From: a bacterium
GTDB taxonomy: Bacteria; Auribacterota; Tritonobacteria; UBA1439
Direction of reading: 5' to 3'
NCBI GenBank assembly: GCA_028716845.1
Contig: JAQUPF010000002.1
Span: 1-64,000, forward strand
Length of the DNA: 64,000 nucleotides
The notes under the pieces were generated by a model that was not told where the DNA came from, made no database searches, and saw nothing but the letters and a program-made list of their open reading frames with translations. This document shows, piece after piece, positions 7,661 to 15,990 of this stretch. Numbering within the stretch: position 1 is the first letter of the stretch; the number at the start of each line of letters is the position of its first letter. The translations under genes and the position numbers were made by a program.

Positions 7661-9599
7661 GGCGCGCGCGCCCATCCCGTCCGCCGTCCGCCCCTTCGCC
7701 CTCCTCTCCCTCCTCTCCCTGGTCGCCCTCCCCTGCCGGGCGGAGGAGCGGATCCTGGCCTTCCACAGCGACATCGCCGTCCGCGAGGACGGCTCCCTGC
7801 GGGTGACGGAGACGATCCGCGTGCAGAGCGAGGGGCGGGGGATCCGGCGCGGCATCTGGAGGGATTTCCCCACCGCCTACCGCGACGCGCACGGCAACCG
7901 GCGCCGGGTGGGCTTCCGCGTCGCCGGGGTCCTCCGGAACGGGGCGCCCGAGGGCCACCGCCTCCAGTCGATACGGAACGGCACGCGCGTCTACATCGGC
8001 CGGGAGGACGCGTTCATTCCCCCCGGCGAGCACACCTACGCCCTTACCTACGAGACCGACCGGCAGATCGGCTTCTTCGACGACCACGACGAGCTCTACT
8101 GGAACGTGACGGGCACCGACTGGGTCTTCCCGATCGATTCGGCCTCGGCGGCGGTCTCCCTCCCCGTCCCGCCGCCGGCAGCGGCGCTGCGGCTCCACGG
8201 CTACACCGGACCCGAGGGTGCGCGCGGGAGGGATTTCGTCTCCTCCGCGGACGCCGGCGGGAACGCCCGCTTCTCCACGACCGCACCGCTCCTCGCCGGC
8301 GAGGGGCTCACCATCGTCGTCGGCTGGCCGAAGGGGATCGTCCGGCCGCCGACGCCGCGGCGGGAGGCCGCGCTCTTCATGCGGGACAACAGGTCCGCCG
8401 CCGTCGGCATCATCGGCGCCGCGCTGGTCCTCGTCTACTACCTCGCCGTCTGGGCGGCCGTCGGCAGGGACCCGTCGCGCGGCACCGTCATCCCGCTCTA
8501 CGGCCCGCCCGAGGGAGTGAGCCCCGCCGTCGCGCGCGCCATCGCGAGGATGGGTTACGACTCGAGAGCGTTCGCCGCCGCCGTCATCAGCATGGCGGTG
8601 AAGGGCTTCCTCGCCATACGGGAGGAGAAGGGCGTCTACACGCTCGAGCGCCGGCGGGAGGATGCGGCGGAGCTCCCGCCGGAGGAGCAGGCGATCGCGG
8701 CGGCCCTATTCAAGACGGGGGAGCGCCTGAAGCTGGAGAGCGCCAGCCACGCCGCCGTGAGCGCCGCCGTCGCGGCGCTCAGGGAATCGATCAGGGGGCA
8801 GTGCGAGCGGATCCATTTCCGCACGAATCGGGGCCACTTCATCGTCGGCGTCCTCCTCTCCGCCGCCGTCATCATCTGCGCGGGGCTTCTCGAGTCGGTG
8901 CCGGAGGCGGCGGCCGCCATCCTCTTCATGGGGGCGTGGCTCACCGGCTGGACGGTCGGCGTCGTCGTCCTCCTCTCGATCGTCGTCGCCGCCTGGCGGC
9001 GGATCTCGGCGGGAACGGCGCGGCCGGGCGACCGGGTGCAGGCGGTCTTCCTCACCCTCTTCTCGCTCCCCTTCCTCGCCGGCGAGGCGGTGGGGATCGT
9101 GTTCCTGGCGAGGATCGCCTCGCCGCTCACGGTCGCCCTCTTCCTCCTGATCGCGGGCCTCAACGTCCTCTTCTACCGGCTCCTCAAGGCGCCGACGCTC
9201 CACGGCAGGGGGGTCATGGACCGGATCGACGGGTTCCGGATGTTCCTCTCCGTCGCCGAGCGGGACCGCCTCGCCTTCCTCGCGCCGCCCGACCGCACCC
9301 CCGAGCTGTTCGAGCGGTTCCTCCCCTACGCCCTCGCCCTCGGCGTCGAGCAGCCGTGGGCGGAGCAGTTCTCGGACGTCCTCGCCCGCGCCGCCGACGG
9401 CGGAGCGGCGTACAGCCCCGCCTGGTATTCGGGCGGCGGCTGGAGCCCGTCACGCCCGGGGACGTTCGCCTCCTCGCTCGGCGGCTCCTTCTCGTCCGCC
9501 ATCGCCTCCTCCTCCCGCGCGCCCGGCTCGAGCTCGGGGTTCGGGGGGGGGGGCTCCTCCGGCGGCGGCGGCGGGGGAGGGGGGGGAGGGGGGTGGTGA
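7638..9599 (+). CDS. DUF2207 membrane protein with Gly/Ser-rich tail
   Basis: A 653-residue membrane protein. A Sec-type leader ending near CRAEE is followed by a beta-rich extracytoplasmic DUF2207 domain (from [19 protein letters not shown] to about residue 235), a membrane helix near 255-275, a cytoplasmic winged-helix-like region ([20 protein letters not shown]), further helices around 390-510, and a tail of almost only Gly and Ser after a run GGGWSPS. This architecture and the Gly-rich end are standard for the family, whose function is unknown. It starts inside lemA and is therefore co-expressed with it. The start at ATG 7638 is the first in the frame and gives a plausible leader. Confidence 0.9.
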   Translation: MSASAGREARAPIPSAVRPFALLSLLSLVALPCRAEERILAFHSDIAVREDGSLRVTETIRVQSEGRGIRRGIWRDFPTAYRDAHGNRRRVGFRVAGVLRNGAPEGHRLQSIRNGTRVYIGREDAFIPPGEHTYALTYETDRQIGFFDDHDELYWNVTGTDWVFPIDSASAAVSLPVPPPAAALRLHGYTGPEGARGRDFVSSADAGGNARFSTTAPLLAGEGLTIVVGWPKGIVRPPTPRREAALFMRDNRSAAVGIIGAALVLVYYLAVWAAVGRDPSRGTVIPLYGPPEGVSPAVARAIARMGYDSRAFAAAVISMAVKGFLAIREEKGVYTLERRREDAAELPPEEQAIAAALFKTGERLKLESASHAAVSAAVAALRESIRGQCERIHFRTNRGHFIVGVLLSAAVIICAGLLESVPEAAAAILFMGAWLTGWTVGVVVLLSIVVAAWRRISAGTARPGDRVQAVFLTLFSLPFLAGEAVGIVFLARIASPLTVALFLLIAGLNVLFYRLLKAPTLHGRGVMDRIDGFRMFLSVAERDRLAFLAPPDRTPELFERFLPYALALGVEQPWAEQFSDVLARAADGGAAYSPAWYSGGGWSPSRPGTFASSLGGSFSSAIASSSRAPGSSSGFGGGGSSGGGGGGGGGGGW

Positions 9600-9602
9600 A
9601 CT

Positions 9603-9655
9603 ACAGTTCAAAGTGGAAAGTTTAAAGTTCAAAGCCGATGATTCAAGGCTCAAAG
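9603..9655. repeat. TTCAAAG-type short repeats
   Basis: Between the DUF2207 stop and the methyltransferase start lies an AT-richer stretch of degenerate TTCAAAG units: AGTTCAAAGTGGAAAG, then TTTAAAGTTCAAAG, ATTCAAGG and CTCAAAGCG. Its composition differs sharply from both flanking genes and it resembles low-complexity intergenic repeats rather than coding DNA. No promoter or hairpin is obvious. Confidence 0.5.
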
Positions 9656-9685
9656 CGAAGGGGCGGGGGCGGGTCAGGGGGGGGG

Positions 9686-10444
9686 ATGGACGCGGCGGAG
9701 TATGACCGGCAGATCGACTGGGAGAAGCGGCTCGCGAACGAGTGGCCGTTCTACCGAGACCTCTTCGCCGGCCGCCGCGTCCGAACCGTCCTCGACTGCG
9801 CCTGCGGAACGGGACGGCACGCCGTCCTCTTCGCCCGGAACGGCTATGCGGTCAGCGGATCCGACATCGACGCCGGCATGATCGCCGTCGCCCGGGAGAA
9901 CGCGGCGCGGGCAGGGGCGGCCGTCCGGTTCGTCACCGCCGCCTTCTCCGATCTCCCGCGCGCCTTCGCCGACGACCGGTTCGACGCCGTCATCTGCACC
10001 GGCAACTCGCTCTCCCAGCTCGCCTCGCTCGGGGAGGTCGGCGAGGCCGTCGCCGCCATGGCGGCGGTCTGCCGGCCGGGCGGGACAGCGGTCCTCCACA
10101 TCCTGAACTACCGGCCGATCCTGGAGCGGCCGGCCGTCGCCCGGCCCGTACGGATCGTCGGCGCCCAGGGGCGGCGCGAGTTCTTCCAGAAGATCTTCAT
10201 CCCCGGCCCCGCGGGCGTCGAGGCGCTCATGGTGCGCGTGGCGGAGGAGGACGGCGGATGGAGATCGAGCGTGTCGGGGGGGACCCTCCTCCCCATACCG
10301 GAGGAGGAGCTCGGGGCGCGTGTCCGGGCGGCGGGCTTCGACATCCTCGCCCGGAACGGGAACTACGCCGGCGCTCCGTTCGACGCCGCCGGGAGCGCTG
10401 ATCTCATCCTCACCTGCGAGCGGCGCCACGGGCCGGGCGCCTGA
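9686..10444 (+). CDS. SAM-dependent class I methyltransferase
   Basis: A 252-residue methyltransferase of the Methyltransf_11/25 type. Motif I is VLDCACGTGRHAVLFA (about residues 36-51), followed by the acidic motif II SGSDIDAGMI and a post-motif strand FDAVICTGNSLSQL; the C-terminal half is the beta-rich region seen in small-molecule methyltransferases. Soluble, cytoplasmic. The start at ATG 9686 gives a normal N-terminus (DAAEYDRQIDWEKR); the in-frame ATG at 9638 would add a Gly-rich stretch encoded by repeat DNA. Substrate unknown. Confidence 0.85.
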   Translation: MDAAEYDRQIDWEKRLANEWPFYRDLFAGRRVRTVLDCACGTGRHAVLFARNGYAVSGSDIDAGMIAVARENAARAGAAVRFVTAAFSDLPRAFADDRFDAVICTGNSLSQLASLGEVGEAVAAMAAVCRPGGTAVLHILNYRPILERPAVARPVRIVGAQGRREFFQKIFIPGPAGVEALMVRVAEEDGGWRSSVSGGTLLPIPEEELGARVRAAGFDILARNGNYAGAPFDAAGSADLILTCERRHGPGA

Positions 10445-10563
10445 CGAACGTCCTCCGCCCTGACGATGGCCACCATCTTCGCGCGGGATTCCCCGCGGAA
10501 GATTCCATATCTCTCTGTATGGCAGTATGTTATGATTCGGCCGGACGGATGCCGTTATCTCTC

Positions 10564-10592
10564 TTGCAATCCGGCTTCAAATGTACTATATT
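10564..10592 (+). promoter_or_regulatory. Sigma-70-type promoter, TTGCAA-17-TATATT
   Basis: In an AT-rich island of otherwise GC-rich DNA, TTGCAA at 10564-10569 and TATATT at 10587-10592 are separated by 17 bases, a near-consensus housekeeping promoter. Transcription would begin near 10600 and run into the repeat protein at 10679 with a leader of about 80 bases. The rest of the 234-base gap from 10445 holds no gene I can support. Confidence 0.7.
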
Positions 10593-10678
10593 ATGACAGC
10601 TTTAAAAAGCGCGGTCCTCGATGGTCCTCCCGGTGGAGGACGGAGGGCGGCGCGCATCATGGGAGGGAGGTGCGTTTC

Positions 10679-11095
10679 GTGAGAGGCTTTGTTGTTGCGA
10701 TGGTGATCGCGGGGTTGGTCCTCGCGGTCGGGATCGCCGCCGCCCAGGAGGGCGGAACCGGCATCATGGAGAAGATGAAGGGGATGATGCCCGGGACCGG
10801 CGAGAAAGAGGCCGCCGAGAAGGAAGGCACCGGCATGCTCGAGAAGGTGAAGGGCGTCCTGCCCGGCGCCGGCGAGAAAGAGGCCGCCGAGAAGGAAGGC
10901 ACCGGCATGCTCGAGAAGGTGAAGGGCGTCCTGCCCGGCGCCGGCGAGAAAGAGGCCGCCGAGAAGGAAGGCGCCGGCATGCTCGAGAAGATGAAGGGCG
11001 TCCTGCCCGGCGCCGGCGAGAAGGAGGCGACCGAGAAGGAAGGCGCCGGCATGCTCGAGAAGATGAAGAAGATGGTGCCGGGAACCGGCAACTAG
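10679..11095 (+). CDS. Exported protein of 24-residue tandem repeats
   Basis: A 138-residue protein of unknown function. GTG at 10679 is chosen because GGGAGGGAGG lies 8 bases upstream and it gives a clean signal peptide ([22 protein letters not shown]). The mature protein is four 24-residue repeats and a partial fifth, each built as [24 protein letters not shown]-like units split into an amphipathic helix ([11 protein letters not shown]) and an acidic/basic linker (EKEAAEKEG). It has no cysteine and looks like a small extracytoplasmic helical or filament-like protein. It forms an isolated transcription unit, with its own strong promoter and terminator, which suggests high expression. Confidence 0.75.
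   Translation: MRGFVVAMVIAGLVLAVGIAAAQEGGTGIMEKMKGMMPGTGEKEAAEKEGTGMLEKVKGVLPGAGEKEAAEKEGTGMLEKVKGVLPGAGEKEAAEKEGAGMLEKMKGVLPGAGEKEATEKEGAGMLEKMKKMVPGTGN
10754..11092 (+). repeat. 72-base in-frame tandem repeat, 4.7 units
   Basis: Units begin at 10754, 10826, 10898, 10970 and 11042 (the last is 51 bases). The second and third units are almost identical in DNA, including synonymous positions, while the first and last have diverged most. This suggests recent unit duplication by slippage or recombination inside the coding frame. Unit length is a multiple of three, so copy changes keep the frame. Confidence 0.9.
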
Positions 11096-11126
11096 GACCG
11101 CACCTCTTCCGAAACCGAGTGAAACG

Positions 11127-11161
11127 GGGGAAGGGCCGCGACAGCGGCCCTTCCCCTTTTT
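11127..11161 (+). terminator. Rho-independent terminator
   Basis: A perfect 13-base-pair stem, GGGGAAGGGCCGC at 11127-11139 and GCGGCCCTTCCCC at 11144-11156, closes a four-base GACA loop and is followed by five T (11157-11161). It ends the repeat-protein transcript 31 bases after its stop. Confidence 0.93.
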
Positions 11162-11186
11162 CCCGCGGCGTCCCTTCGCGTATAAT
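11158..11186 (+). promoter_or_regulatory. Possible hisF promoter with perfect TATAAT
   Basis: TATAAT lies at 11181-11186, 26 bases before the hisF ATG. Seventeen bases upstream is TTTTCC (11158-11163), a poor -35 that overlaps the T-run of the preceding terminator. The -10 is strong; the -35 is not. Confidence 0.45.
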
Positions 11187-11211
11187 GAGGGCGCGCGCGG
11201 CGGAGGCCCGC

Positions 11212-11976
11212 ATGACGTACCGACGAATCATCCCGTGCCTCGACACGAAGGACGGCCGTCTGGTCAAGGGCGTCCATTTCGCCGACCTGCGGGACCTCGG
11301 CGACCCGGCCGAGGCGGGCGCGGCCTACAGCGAGGCGGGGGCGGATGAACTCGTCCTCCTCGACATCACGGCGACCGACGAGGGGAGGAAGACGCTCCTC
11401 TCCGTCGTCCGGCGCACGGCGGCCGCCGTGTCGGCGCCGTTCACCGTCGGCGGCGGCGTCGGGGGGCTCGACGACATCCGCGCCCTCCTCGACGCGGGCG
11501 CGGCGCGGGTCTCGATCAACACGGCGGCGGTGCGGCGTCCCGACCTCGTCGGGGAGGCGGCCGCCGAGTTCGGGAGCGGGCGGGTCGTCGTGGCGATCGA
11601 CACGCGGCGTTCGAAGGCCGTCCCCTCCGGCTTCGAGGCCGTGGTGCGCGGGGGGCGGGAGCCGACGGGCCTCGATGCCGTCAAGTGGGCGAGGCGGGTC
11701 GTGGCGCTCGGCGCGGGGGCGATCCTCCCCACGAGCATGGACGCCGACGGCACCCGCGCCGGTTACGACATCCCGATGACGAGGGCCGTCGCCGACGCCG
11801 TCCGCGTGCCCGTGATCGCCTCCGGGGGCGCCGGGACGCTCGAGCACCTCCGCGAGGCGATCGTCGAGGGGCATGCCGACGCCGTCCTCGTCGCCTCCAT
11901 CGCGCACTACGGCACCTACACCATCCGGCAGATGAAGGAGTACCTGGCCTCGGAGGGGATCCCCGTCCGGCTCTAG
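11212..11976 (+). CDS. hisF: Imidazole glycerol phosphate synthase, cyclase subunit
   Basis: A 254-residue HisF of normal length. It uses ammonia from the HisH glutaminase to convert PRFAR into imidazole glycerol phosphate and AICAR in histidine synthesis, in the cytoplasm. The two catalytic aspartates are visible: IIPCLD near residue 11 and VVAIDTRR near 130. Other barrel motifs are [22 protein letters not shown] and [11 protein letters not shown] 11212 is preceded by CGGAGG at 11201-11206; an upstream in-frame ATG at 11185 overlaps the -10 box. No other his gene lies in the window, so the pathway genes must be dispersed. Confidence 0.95.
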   Translation: MTYRRIIPCLDTKDGRLVKGVHFADLRDLGDPAEAGAAYSEAGADELVLLDITATDEGRKTLLSVVRRTAAAVSAPFTVGGGVGGLDDIRALLDAGAARVSINTAAVRRPDLVGEAAAEFGSGRVVVAIDTRRSKAVPSGFEAVVRGGREPTGLDAVKWARRVVALGAGAILPTSMDADGTRAGYDIPMTRAVADAVRVPVIASGGAGTLEHLREAIVEGHADAVLVASIAHYGTYTIRQMKEYLASEGIPVRL

Positions 11977-12000
11977 GGCGCCCGGCAGGCGGATCGAGCG

Positions 12001-12144
12001 ATGCCCGCGAACCTCCCCCCGCAGTACGTCGTCGCGGGAAAGCGGCTCAGGGCGGCGAGAGACCTCGAGGAGAAGATCGCCGTCCTCGGGGAGATGTGGT
12101 CGCTCCTCCCGAAACACAAGGGGACCGTCAAGGTCCAGGCCGTG
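12001..12144 (+). pseudogene. N-terminal remnant of a TGS-domain (DRG/Obg-like) GTPase
   Basis: The first 48 codons read MPANLPPQYVVAGKRLRAAR then a DLEEKIAVLGEM...LLPKHKGT block. From memory this is the highly conserved N-terminal helix of the bacterial/archaeal TGS-containing GTPase family related to DRG and Obg (MPANLPPQY, EEKI..LEEM, PKHKGT). After PKHKGT the match stops: no G1-G5 GTPase motifs follow, and within 75 bases the promoter of the next gene appears. The frame stays open by chance into the next gene. It reads as a truncated remnant, or less likely a short stand-alone peptide gene. Confidence 0.55.
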
Positions 12145-12216
12145 CGCGGGGATTCCGTCATGATCAGCGGCAATCGGTGCGAAATCGGTTCTTCTGATCC
12201 GGGGCGGAGGGGGCGG

Positions 12217-12245
12217 TTGCTCCCCCTCCCGCGCCGTGGTATGCT
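12217..12245 (+). promoter_or_regulatory. Sigma-70-type promoter, TTGCTC-17-TATGCT
   Basis: TTGCTC at 12217-12222 and TATGCT at 12240-12245 with a 17-base spacer, 41 bases before the lipoprotein ATG at 12286. It supports that start over the long in-frame extension to 12001. Confidence 0.6.
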
Positions 12246-12285
12246 TGTGGGGCAATCCGCCGTTCGGCGGGCGAAGGAGGGGACC

Positions 12286-12783
12286 ATGAAGGCGCTCATT
12301 GCGGCCGCCGCCCTCTGCGCGGGCGGCTGCATGCTCGTGCCGGGCGGCCTCGGCGCGGCCGAGGAGACGGACCCCGGCCGGATCGTCGCCAACCCGGGCT
12401 CGTTCATCAACCGGAACGTGACGATCACGGTCGGATTCGGCAAGATCAGCAACGTCTTCCACGGCTGGGAGGGCGAGGCCAACCTGAACCGGAAGATCAA
12501 GTTCCTCGTCCAGCCGCTCGGCCGGATCGCCTGCTACGCCGACCAGACGAGGGAGAACGAGAAGCTGCTGGGCAACCTCTCGCCCGGCCAGGAGCTGACG
12601 ATCACCGGGAACGTGCGGAAGTACAAGTTCGAGGCGAAGATCAAGGGCGAGCGGCGGACGGTGAAGCGGACAGTGAAGGGGTCCGAGATCTACGGCTTCA
12701 TCGTCAGGAAGATCGACCGCGTCGGGGCAGCCCCCGGCGGGTCGGGGCTGCCGGGGCTGCTGCAGGAAATGATGGAGCCCTGA
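12286..12783 (+). CDS. Predicted lipoprotein, possible OB-fold
   Basis: A 165-residue predicted lipoprotein. The leader MKALIAAAALCAGGCMLVPG has a lipobox AGGC, so Cys15 is the likely lipidation site. The mature region runs INRNVTITVGFGKISNVF, then GRIACYADQT, GQELTITGNVRKYKFEAK and EIYGFIVRKIDRV, an alternation of short strands and turns that resembles OB-fold lipoproteins, though I cannot prove the fold. ATG 12286 has GGAGG ten bases upstream and a promoter 40 bases upstream. The frame continues upstream into the GTPase remnant, which should not be joined to it. Confidence 0.7.
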   Translation: MKALIAAAALCAGGCMLVPGGLGAAEETDPGRIVANPGSFINRNVTITVGFGKISNVFHGWEGEANLNRKIKFLVQPLGRIACYADQTRENEKLLGNLSPGQELTITGNVRKYKFEAKIKGERRTVKRTVKGSEIYGFIVRKIDRVGAAPGGSGLPGLLQEMMEP

Positions 12784-12817
12784 CGCCGGCGCCCGCCGGC
12801 ATTCCGTGGAGGCACGC

Positions 12818-13807
12818 ATGAAACGGACAATCGCGATCATCATCGCCCTCGCCGCCGCAGCGGCGGCCGAGCCCCCCGTTCCCGGGGAGGGGCGCACGCT
12901 CCGCCTCATCACCGATTTCAACTCGCCCCCGTTCTCGTACAAGGAGGGGATGAAGCGGACCGGCTTCGAGATCGACCTCGGCGAGGCGATCGCGAAGGAG
13001 CTCGGCGCGAAGGCGGAGTGGATCCAGCGAAGCTTCAACATCGCCGCCGTCGCGAGCTCCCTCGACGCCGACGCGGCGGACGCGGCCATCATGAGCATCT
13101 CCATCACCGAGCCGAGGAAGCGGCAGCTCGCCTTCTCCGTCCCGTACTACCGCTCCTCCCTCGCCCTCGCCGTGCAGCACGACGTGCACTGGCGGCGGGA
13201 CTGGATGCGGGGCGGCATGAAGCACTGGGAGATCGGCGTCATGCGGGGCACGACGGCGGAGAAGTGGGCGCGGAAGAATCTCACCGGCAGGATCAAGACC
13301 TACGCCACCCCCGAGCGCCTCGTCCAGGCCCTCCGCGACTCCCGGCACCACGAGGCGATGGAGGAGCTGGGCGCCGACGAGCGCCGGAGCGGCTTCTGCA
13401 TCATCATCGACGAGGACATCCTCGCGCACCTCCTCGCGAAGCACGGCTACCGGTTCCGGATCGCCGAGCGGCGCATCCACGACGAGGACTACGGCATCGC
13501 CGTCTCGCGGGAGGACCCGGAACTGCTCGCGGAGATCAACGCGGCCCTCCGCCGGCTCGACCAAAGCGGCGTCTACGACACGCTCCACGAGAAATGGTTC
13601 ATGCGCCGCACGGACCTGCCCTCCCTCCGCCGCGCCGCGACGCCGCGTCCCGCGACGCCGCGCCCCTCACGCCCCCGCAGGGGCGTGACGGACGCCGGAG
13701 GCGGAGACGGGGGCGGCGACGAGTACGAGGGGGGCGGCGATTTCGAGCGTGACGCCGGACCGGCCGGCGACGGCGGGGACGGCGGCGGCGGCGACTGGGG
13801 CTGGTGA
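12818..13807 (+). CDS. Solute-binding protein (family 3) with Gly/Asp-rich tail
   Basis: A 329-residue extracytoplasmic solute-binding protein of the amino-acid (SBP_bac_3) type. A Sec leader (MKRTIAIIIALAAAAAA) precedes TLRLITDFNSPPFSYKEG, GFEIDLGEAIAKELGAK and an ISITEPRKRQLAFSVPYY motif, all typical of the fold; ending near MRRTD. About 65 residues follow that are not part of the family, rich in Pro/Arg and then Gly/Asp (GDGGGDEYEGGGDF). No permease or ATPase gene is near, so it may serve as an orphan receptor or a ligand sensor. GGAGG at 12808-12812 supports ATG 12818. Confidence 0.85.
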   Translation: MKRTIAIIIALAAAAAAEPPVPGEGRTLRLITDFNSPPFSYKEGMKRTGFEIDLGEAIAKELGAKAEWIQRSFNIAAVASSLDADAADAAIMSISITEPRKRQLAFSVPYYRSSLALAVQHDVHWRRDWMRGGMKHWEIGVMRGTTAEKWARKNLTGRIKTYATPERLVQALRDSRHHEAMEELGADERRSGFCIIIDEDILAHLLAKHGYRFRIAERRIHDEDYGIAVSREDPELLAEINAALRRLDQSGVYDTLHEKWFMRRTDLPSLRRAATPRPATPRPSRPRRGVTDAGGGDGGGDEYEGGGDFERDAGPAGDGGDGGGGDWGW

Positions 13808-13849
13808 GGGACCCCGCCCCGGCGGGCGGCCACGAGGGAGGGCGGACGA

Positions 13850-14902
13850 ATGGTGCGTCGGACGGGCGTCATCCTCTGGGCGTGCGCGTCGGTCCTGCTC
13901 GCCGCGGAGCCCCGGACGCCCGCGCCGGCGCCGGCGCAGGAGATCGTCCCGGTCGTCAACGCCGAGTACCTGCCGGCCCTCCTCGCGATCATCGGGAGGG
14001 CGCGGACGGGCATCGACTTCATCCAGCTCATGTTCCACTACGACCCCGCCGTCCGGCAGGTGCAGGACGCCCTCCGGGAGGCGCACGGGCGGGGCGTGCG
14101 GGTGCGCGGGCTCATCGACGACGGGATCGGCTTCAACGCCACGAGCGTGAAATACCTCCGGGAGTTCGGCATCGACGCGAAGCTCGACACCCCGGAGAAG
14201 ATGACCCACAACAAGCTCTTCATCGTGGACGGGGAGTGCGTCCTCCTCGGGTCGAGCAACCTCTCCCGGAACTCCATGGAGCGGAACAACGAGACGAACG
14301 TCCTCATCCGCGACCGGGCGGTCGGCGGGTTCTTCGGTCGCTACTTCGAGCGGCTCTGGGAGGATTCGGCGCGCGAGCCGGGCCTCGAGCCGCTCGCCGT
14401 CGGCGCCCTCCGGATCGTCACGAACCGCGACTTCTTCCCGGAGGTGCACCGCCTCTTCTCCGAGGCGAAGGATTCGATCGAGGTGCTGATGTACGGCGTG
14501 AACTACTCGCCGGGATCGCCCGACTCCAAGGCGAACCGGCTCGTGGACGCCCTCGCGGACGCCGCCCGCCGGAAGGTGAAGGTGCGGGTCATGCTCGACA
14601 AGAGCGACTACAACGAGGCGATCAACGAGGTGAACCGGCGGACGAGGGAGCGCCTCGACGGGAGCGGGGTCGAGGTGCGATGGGACGACGAGCACGTCAC
14701 GACCCACGCGAAGCTCCTCATCGTCGACGGCCTGGTCGTCATCGGATCCTACAACTGGGGCTACGACGCCCTCGAGCGGCGGAACGAGTGCGCGGTCGTC
14801 ATCCGGGACGATTCGGTGCGCCGCTTCTTCTCGGATTACTTCACCACGCTCTGGGAGGGGCGGCGCTGGCGCCCTCCCGCGGAGGGCCGCGCCGAGCCGT
14901 GA
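13850..14902 (+). CDS. Exported phospholipase D-like protein, two HKD motifs
   Basis: A 350-residue PLD-superfamily protein. A signal peptide (to about residue 25) precedes two PLD domains with HKD motifs MTHNKLFIVDGE and TTHAKLLIVDGL, each followed by GSxN and a conserved NE (RNNE, RRNE). Such proteins act as phosphodiesterases, nucleases or cardiolipin synthases; export and lack of membrane helices favour a secreted nuclease or phospholipase. Its GTGA overlap with the next gene, an S1/P1-like zinc enzyme, suggests a coupled pair of secreted phosphodiesterases. Confidence 0.88.
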   Translation: MVRRTGVILWACASVLLAAEPRTPAPAPAQEIVPVVNAEYLPALLAIIGRARTGIDFIQLMFHYDPAVRQVQDALREAHGRGVRVRGLIDDGIGFNATSVKYLREFGIDAKLDTPEKMTHNKLFIVDGECVLLGSSNLSRNSMERNNETNVLIRDRAVGGFFGRYFERLWEDSAREPGLEPLAVGALRIVTNRDFFPEVHRLFSEAKDSIEVLMYGVNYSPGSPDSKANRLVDALADAARRKVKVRVMLDKSDYNEAINEVNRRTRERLDGSGVEVRWDDEHVTTHAKLLIVDGLVVIGSYNWGYDALERRNECAVVIRDDSVRRFFSDYFTTLWEGRRWRPPAEGRAEP

Positions 14903-15819
14903 CCGTCCGCCCCGCCCGACTGGCGGCGCTCGCCGTCGCCCTCGCCGCCCTCGCGCGCCCCGCCTTCCCGTGGGGCTCGTTCGGCCACCGGCTCGTGAAC
15001 CGCGCCGCCGTGGACACCCTCCCCGCGGAGATGGCGGACGACGGGTCGGGGTTCGCCTTCGGCGACATGAAGGACGAGCTCGAGTACCGCTCGCTCGAGC
15101 CGGACCGGCGGAAGCGGACCGACTGGCGCGAGCACGCCCGCCACTGGTGCGACATCGACGCGAAGGTCGAGCGACACCCCCCGCCGTTCGACACCGTTCC
15201 CCGCGACTACGACGCCTACGTCCGCGAGTTCGGCCGGCCGAACGGCGTCATCCAGTGGGAGGGGATCCTCGACACGTGGGAGCGCCTCGGGCTCCTCATG
15301 GCCGCGGGGCACTGGCCGCTCGCCTACCGCGCCGCCGCCGAACTCGGCCACTACGTCGGCGACGCGGCATGCCCGCTCCACTGCACCGCCAACCACGACG
15401 GCGAGCGCTCCGCCGACCCGCGGAACGCCGGCATCCACTCCCGGTACGAATCCGGCATGGTGAACCGGTACATCACCCGGATCGACGCCGTTCCCGGATC
15501 CGCCCTCCCCGTCGACGACCCGATCGAGCTCGGCTTCTCCCTCGTCGCGACGGGGCAGGCCCTCGTCGCCGGCATCATGGAGGCGGACCTGTCGGCGCAG
15601 GACGCCGGCGGCGGCGCCTTCGACCGAGACTACTACCGCGAGCTGTACGCCCTCCTCGGGAGGGAGGCGCGCGGGAGGCTCGAGCTCGCCTCCCGCGCCC
15701 TCGCCGGATTGTGGCTCGCCGCGTGGGAGGCCGCGGGCCGCCCGGCGTTCGGCGCGGGCGCGATGCTGCTCGAGATCCCGCCGCCGCGGCCGTTCGGCGG
15801 CGCCCCGGCGGCGCGGTGA
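14899..15819 (+). CDS. Exported S1/P1 nuclease or zinc phospholipase C-like protein
   Basis: A 306-residue predicted zinc-dependent phosphodiesterase. The signal peptide ends just before WGSFGHRLVNRAA, and in this fold the mature N-terminal Trp itself ligates zinc. Further ligand-like motifs are HARHWCDID and ELGHYVGDAACPLHCTANHDG, matching the HY..D...PLH...D pattern of S1/P1 nucleases and zinc phospholipase C. It starts at GTG 14899, overlapping the stop of the PLD-like gene by four bases. Which substrate (nucleic acid or phospholipid) cannot be told. Confidence 0.78.
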   Translation: MTVRPARLAALAVALAALARPAFPWGSFGHRLVNRAAVDTLPAEMADDGSGFAFGDMKDELEYRSLEPDRRKRTDWREHARHWCDIDAKVERHPPPFDTVPRDYDAYVREFGRPNGVIQWEGILDTWERLGLLMAAGHWPLAYRAAAELGHYVGDAACPLHCTANHDGERSADPRNAGIHSRYESGMVNRYITRIDAVPGSALPVDDPIELGFSLVATGQALVAGIMEADLSAQDAGGGAFDRDYYRELYALLGREARGRLELASRALAGLWLAAWEAAGRPAFGAGAMLLEIPPPRPFGGAPAAR

Positions 15820-15830
15820 GGGGGGGGGAG

Positions 15831-15974
15831 ATGGAGCGGAGGCGGACGTGGGCGTTCTGGATCGCGGTGGCGCTCATGCTCATCGCCGTCGCCGCGTACC
15901 TCGCCTCGCTCGATGAATCGGAGCCGCTCGACGCGGCCCTCTCCGGCCGCCCCGGCGCGGGCGCGGGGCCCTGA
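15831..15974 (+). CDS. Small single-helix membrane protein
   Basis: A 47-residue predicted membrane peptide: MERRRTW, one hydrophobic helix (AFWIAVALMLIAVAAYLA), then an acidic and Gly/Pro-rich tail. The ATG at 15831 follows a run of nine G that includes a GGAG. It lies 11 bases after the S1/P1-like gene and 16 before the photolyase. Family not recognised; coding is supported by position and leader-like composition only. Confidence 0.5.
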   Translation: MERRRTWAFWIAVALMLIAVAAYLASLDESEPLDAALSGRPGAGAGP

Positions 15975-15990
15975 GGAGCGCGGAGATCCC

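Noticed and set aside
11185-11211. Earlier ATG for hisF at 11185
   Set aside because: It overlaps the TATAAT box and adds residues not found in HisF; ATG 11212 has its own ribosome site.
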